Of a DNA stretch of 64,000 nt, positions 63,762-64,000 are shown piece after piece. The stretch's first letter is position 1, and every line of letters starts with the position of its first letter. The notes under the pieces are model-generated. The model had not been told where the DNA came from, did no database searches, and saw only the letters and a program-made list of their open reading frames with translations. Origin of the DNA: Brevundimonas subvibrioides (GTDB taxonomy: Bacteria > Pseudomonadota > Alphaproteobacteria > Caulobacterales > Caulobacteraceae); assembly GCF_002280785.1 (NCBI RefSeq), contig NZ_NCEQ01000004.1:1-64000 (forward strand), in the 5' to 3' direction. The translations under genes and the position numbers were made by a program.

Positions 63762-64000
63762 TGGGGGGCAGCGCACACATCGACCGGTTCGTCATCGACC
63801 ACCTGCCCCCCGCGGACCAGCAGCCTGATTTCGTCTTCGACTTGCCGGAACTCGTCTATCCCGAGCGACTCAACGCCGGCGTCGAACTGTTGCGCCGAGC
63901 CATCGCCGCCGCAGGGCCCGACGCCCGCGCCCTGATCGATTTCGACCACGAGTTTTCGTGGAGCCGGGTCGACGCCATCTCGGACCGGATGGCGCGGGTG
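63761..64000 (+). CDS. Benzoate/2-aminobenzoate--CoA ligase, N-terminal fragment (runs off the window)
   Basis: Only 80 codons are inside the window. HIDRFVIDHLPPADQQPDFV followed by FDLPELVYPERLNAGVELL is the conserved start of benzoate-CoA-ligase-type AMP-forming enzymes, which activate benzoate, 2-aminobenzoate or salicylate with CoA. Its place as last visible gene of the operon fits activation of anthranilate feeding the monooxygenase/reductase at 58222. The nucleotide-binding core is beyond the window edge, so specificity cannot be judged. Confidence 0.75.
   Translation, partial: MGGSAHIDRFVIDHLPPADQQPDFVFDLPELVYPERLNAGVELLRRAIAAAGPDARALIDFDHEFSWSRVDAISDRMARV

Overview
The window is high-GC DNA with dense, translationally coupled operons (many ATGA, GTGA and TGATG junctions). 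It carries large TonB-dependent receptors, a type II secretion system, GH92 and GH47 mannosidases and short dispersed GC-rich inverted repeats. This mix points to an alphaproteobacterium of the Caulobacteraceae, most like Brevundimonas; that assignment is inferred from gene content, not from a marker gene. I saw no prophage, insertion sequence, CRISPR array or rRNA. One tRNA gene (Lys, CTT) is present.

Layout. 1-7422: a probable acetate/carboxylate utilisation locus, with the 5' end of acetyl-CoA synthetase, a DcaP-like porin, a LuxR-type response regulator, a very large transporter-fused hybrid kinase of the CrbS/MxtR type and an MHS-family symporter. 7862-12661: a redox/metal locus with two cytochrome b561-like proteins, a PepSY protein, an OmpR/histidine-kinase pair, a VIT1/CCC1 metal transporter and a secreted rubrerythrin-like diiron protein; three 11-bp-period direct repeats sit in its promoters. 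12911-18478: TonB receptor, MFS permease and secreted SxxK hydrolase that share upstream sequence motifs. 18578-21763: tRNA-Lys, amino-acid permease, orphan Hpt protein, chorismate mutase and ferredoxin-NADP reductase. 22012-27331: dipeptidyl-peptidase-IV-like enzyme followed by two coupled exported amidases.

27374-31948: pectate lyase diverging from a large TonB receptor across two identical operator-like sites. 32028-43902: a complete type II secretion gene set (C to N) split over four transcription units, plus an unusual secretin-N-domain-like bitopic protein. 44004-45205: an MntR-type regulator and two small unknown genes. 45258-49773: a Fur-box-preceded operon (PepSY, DUF2271, DUF4198, ApbE, flavodoxin/FNR reductase) likely concerned with iron reduction. 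49867-55687: GH92 and GH47 alpha-mannosidases flanking a DipZ-like thiol-redox protein. 55944-57893: an uncharacterised cassette of two DNA-binding proteins and small membrane or unknown proteins, including two reading frames that appear to be coding over the same DNA. 57952-58165: a DUF3089 hydrolase remnant. 58206-64000: a MarR-controlled operon for aerobic 2-aminobenzoyl-CoA (anthranilate) degradation, cut by the window edge.

Functional picture. The cell imports and degrades plant and fungal polymers (pectin, alpha-mannans, peptides) with secreted enzymes that the type II system could export, takes up products through TonB receptors, and adjusts acetate, iron and aromatic metabolism with local regulators. 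The most interesting unexplained items are the overlapping frames at 56224-56481, the shared GCAAGT motifs of the 13-18 kb island, the 11-bp direct repeats of the cytochrome b/VIT/erythrin locus and the secretin-like bitopic protein at 43183-43902.
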